Assembly (NCBI GenBank): GCA_900239685.1
Contig: OENT01000008.1
Location: 124,001-188,000 of the forward strand
Reading direction: 5' to 3'
DNA from: Rotaria macrura
Lineage: Eukaryota; Rotifera; Eurotatoria; Philodinida; Philodinidae
DNA: 64,000 bases
Part shown: one piece after another, positions 62,059 to 64,000 of the stretch
Layout: each line of letters begins with the position of its first letter
How positions within the stretch are numbered: the first letter of the stretch is position 1
Translations under genes and position numbers: made by a program
The notes under the pieces: generated by a model
The model's database searches: none
What the model was told of the DNA's origin: nothing
Seen by the model: only the letters and a program-made list of their open reading frames with translations

Positions 62059-64000
62059 TTACAAACGATTCCATTTACATTGAAGTAAACGAAAAAGCAT
62101 CACCGTTCGTTTGATCTGTTGCGTATTGTTTGTAGTTTGAGAAATATCTGTCAAAGTTAAGAATATAGTTTGAAGTTCTTTACGTAAAATAGATGTTATC
62201 TCTTGAGTGTAAGCACTAACAGTAGTATAATTGCTGATATCTAAAGAAGAAAACATAAAAATAAAAATGTATGCCGTGCCATCTCTGTCAATAACGTACT
62301 GTCTATGAGATCAGCATAAGTATTGAATAGACTTCGAACGATTAATAATGCCGTATCGTCGATCGACTATCAATGAGATAATAAAATTTTAATTAATCGT
62401 TTTTAGTAGTTGCAAAAATCAACACTTCGACACACACAAAATACATTACTGAAAGTTTTTTAAAATAACTGAAATTGAACAAACGTATGGAGACTATAAG
62501 ATCACACCAACAGTAATGGTGGATTCCATTACTAACACATAGATTTAAATATAATTATTTATCTTTTTTCTGTAGCGAAAACAAAAGTGCGTTAGAACTA
62601 ATGAAACAAATAGAAAAATACAGCAAGTTAGATTTGTTGATAATAATCATTGCTAGATTAGCGACTGACACGAACATTGTCCTTTATGTTTTGATACTTT
62701 CGAACTTTTCTTTTTCAAATTAAAATATGACCTGTATCAACTCGTGAAGATTAGACTTCATACTCCTTTTCGTTAGAATGGTGGAAAATTTATGCACCTC
62801 TCTTAGACATTATCTAATGTTATCTATTGTGCAACATATTGAATGACTTCAGGGTGAGAAGACTGTTTCGATAAAAACTAGCAGAAGAGTTTTAAAACTA
62901 TTAGTGTCTTTGTGTAAGGACCATTAAAGGAAGAGAATTCTCTTCTCATCTTTTTCTGCCACTAATTTATTCTGTGTAATATTATCGGACTGTTCTAGAG
63001 AAGAACTGTAAGATAAAAGAACACAGTATCATTGCAGATATCGATTCATAGTGCAACGGAGAGAAGATCGTGCGTGTTGTAGACCAGTTATAGGATTCGT
63101 TTGAATCATGAATGAGTTGTCCAGCTACATCTACCTCCGTTTAAACAGTTAATTACTTGAGCAATGACAACTGTATTCTTGAAAAGTTTACATCAATTAA
63201 ACTGCGTGATCCTTGTCCTCCATGACAATGTAGAGAAACTGATCCTACCAGAAATCTTAATCGATTTGAATCAGTTTCATCGAAGATCAAATCATTCGAG
63301 AACATTCTAACACTTGTTTATCAATAGCCTAAGAGCGAGACATAGAAAAATTGATTTCATTGACTGAAAACGATCTTTTAAAAAATCAACGACTTCTAGA
63401 ATCTTTTAGATTTCAAGCACGAGTCCGTCGTCAAAATTAAACTGTCCTCGTCAGTGAACACCATTTTTATTATTACAGCGATCATCTGTAAATGTACGTA
63501 TGAAAAAATGGAAATCTAAATTCCATATTGGTATACCACTTTCAGATACTTTCTTATTGGCACTAATGCTTTTCAATCTAGTATCGAGTCTCTTTGTGCG
63601 TGACATATTTTTATACTTACGTTTGACGATCTTAATGTGACCTGAAAAATAAAAATGAGATTTTTTTAAACTGTAAAAACATAAATGAAAATCATACATC
63701 AATAGAATGAAAAAAATCATCAAGAGAATCTGTAGAAGTCAATTTTATCTTGAATTTCTTCCAAATTAATTCATTGATTAATAATAAACGAATATCGGAA
63801 AGTAAATTTTCATCGAATAAAAACAGATGTAAATATGCTGGATGTTTTTCACATAATTTTGCTAAGAACAATGCTATCTAAAGAAACATAAAGCACGTAT
63901 CATTGGAAAACATTTCCGATATAAGTTATAAAAACTTACTTTTTTAATACGAGTTTCTTTTTCATTCATGAACATAAGGCATAATTCCATTAGATTAAAC
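62059..64000 (-). CDS. 3' exons of an unrecognised helical-repeat-like gene, running off the window end
   Basis: On the minus strand, exons 64000-63940 (partial), 63877-63698 and 63641-63621 join in phase through consensus GTAAGT/GTATGA donors. They encode NLMELCLMFMNEKETRIKK, then LAKLCEKHPAYLHLFLF and a helix-rich continuation. Further down, 62366-62300 and 62240-62059 join in phase to end in LLIVRSLFNTYADLID, a helix-prone stretch and a stop. I infer they belong to one gene, with one or more exons between 63620 and 62367 unresolved; a frame at about 63560-63451 is a candidate. The repeated amphipathic helices suggest a HEAT/ARM-type scaffold. I cannot name it. Confidence 0.5.

Noticed and set aside
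1..64000. CRISPR arrays, operons, prokaryotic or viral gene clusters, tRNA or rRNA genes
   Set aside because: None seen. Gene structure is eukaryotic, and no cloverleaf-like B-box context or spaced repeat array was found by eye.

Overview
The window is eukaryotic and AT-rich, with multi-exon protein genes joined mostly by short (about 50-80 nt) GT-AG introns and a minority of introns of 1.3-2 kb. An innexin, a LAMP-type lysosomal protein, a TLDc protein with a zinc-binding N terminus, a TTF-type zinc-finger gene and many small inverted-repeat elements fit an invertebrate. I infer a rotifer, most likely bdelloid (Rotaria/Adineta-like), from base composition, intron style and gene families. No rRNA, mitochondrial or telomeric marker confirms this.

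Layout. 0-1.4 kb: a TA-flanked element with near-identical 360-bp inverted arms. 3.1-6.0 kb (-): innexin. 6-17 kb: gene-poor, with exon-like fragments on the minus strand (11.2-12.9 and 14.2-14.9 kb). 17.3-20.0 kb (+): BTB/POZ gene. 21.8-22.8 kb (-): five-exon LAMP-like gene. 24.3-26.2 kb (+): eight-exon protein disulfide isomerase. 28.3-40.5 kb (-): complete 16-exon NOL6/Nrap gene, with an intact single-exon 591-residue gene inside one intron and a tandem-repeat element inside another. 41.4-42.2 kb (-): 5' part of a TTF zinc-finger gene. 43.0-44.4 kb: repeat cluster of palindromes and a hAT-type miniature element with a target-site duplication. 48.2-51.7 kb (+): eleven-exon serine palmitoyltransferase subunit 2. 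53.8-55.2 kb: a small minus-strand ORF head-to-head with an ethanolamine kinase. 57.0-58.0 kb (-): TLDc protein. 58.8-59.2 kb: foldback element. 59.9-60.2 kb (-): mitochondrial ATPase inhibitor IF1. 62.1-64.0 kb (-): 3' exons of an unrecognised gene that runs off the window.

The genes are ordinary housekeeping and cell-biology functions (ER folding, ribosome biogenesis, sphingolipid and phospholipid synthesis, lysosome, gap junction, ATP synthase control) and do not form one pathway. I found no convincing new multi-gene system. The most noteworthy observations are the gene nested in the NOL6 intron, the near-identical arms of the first element, and the dense mix of different small inverted-repeat elements. 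Exon coordinates were read by eye from reading frame, splice consensus and family alignment. Where I give exon lists, the phases were checked to be consistent.
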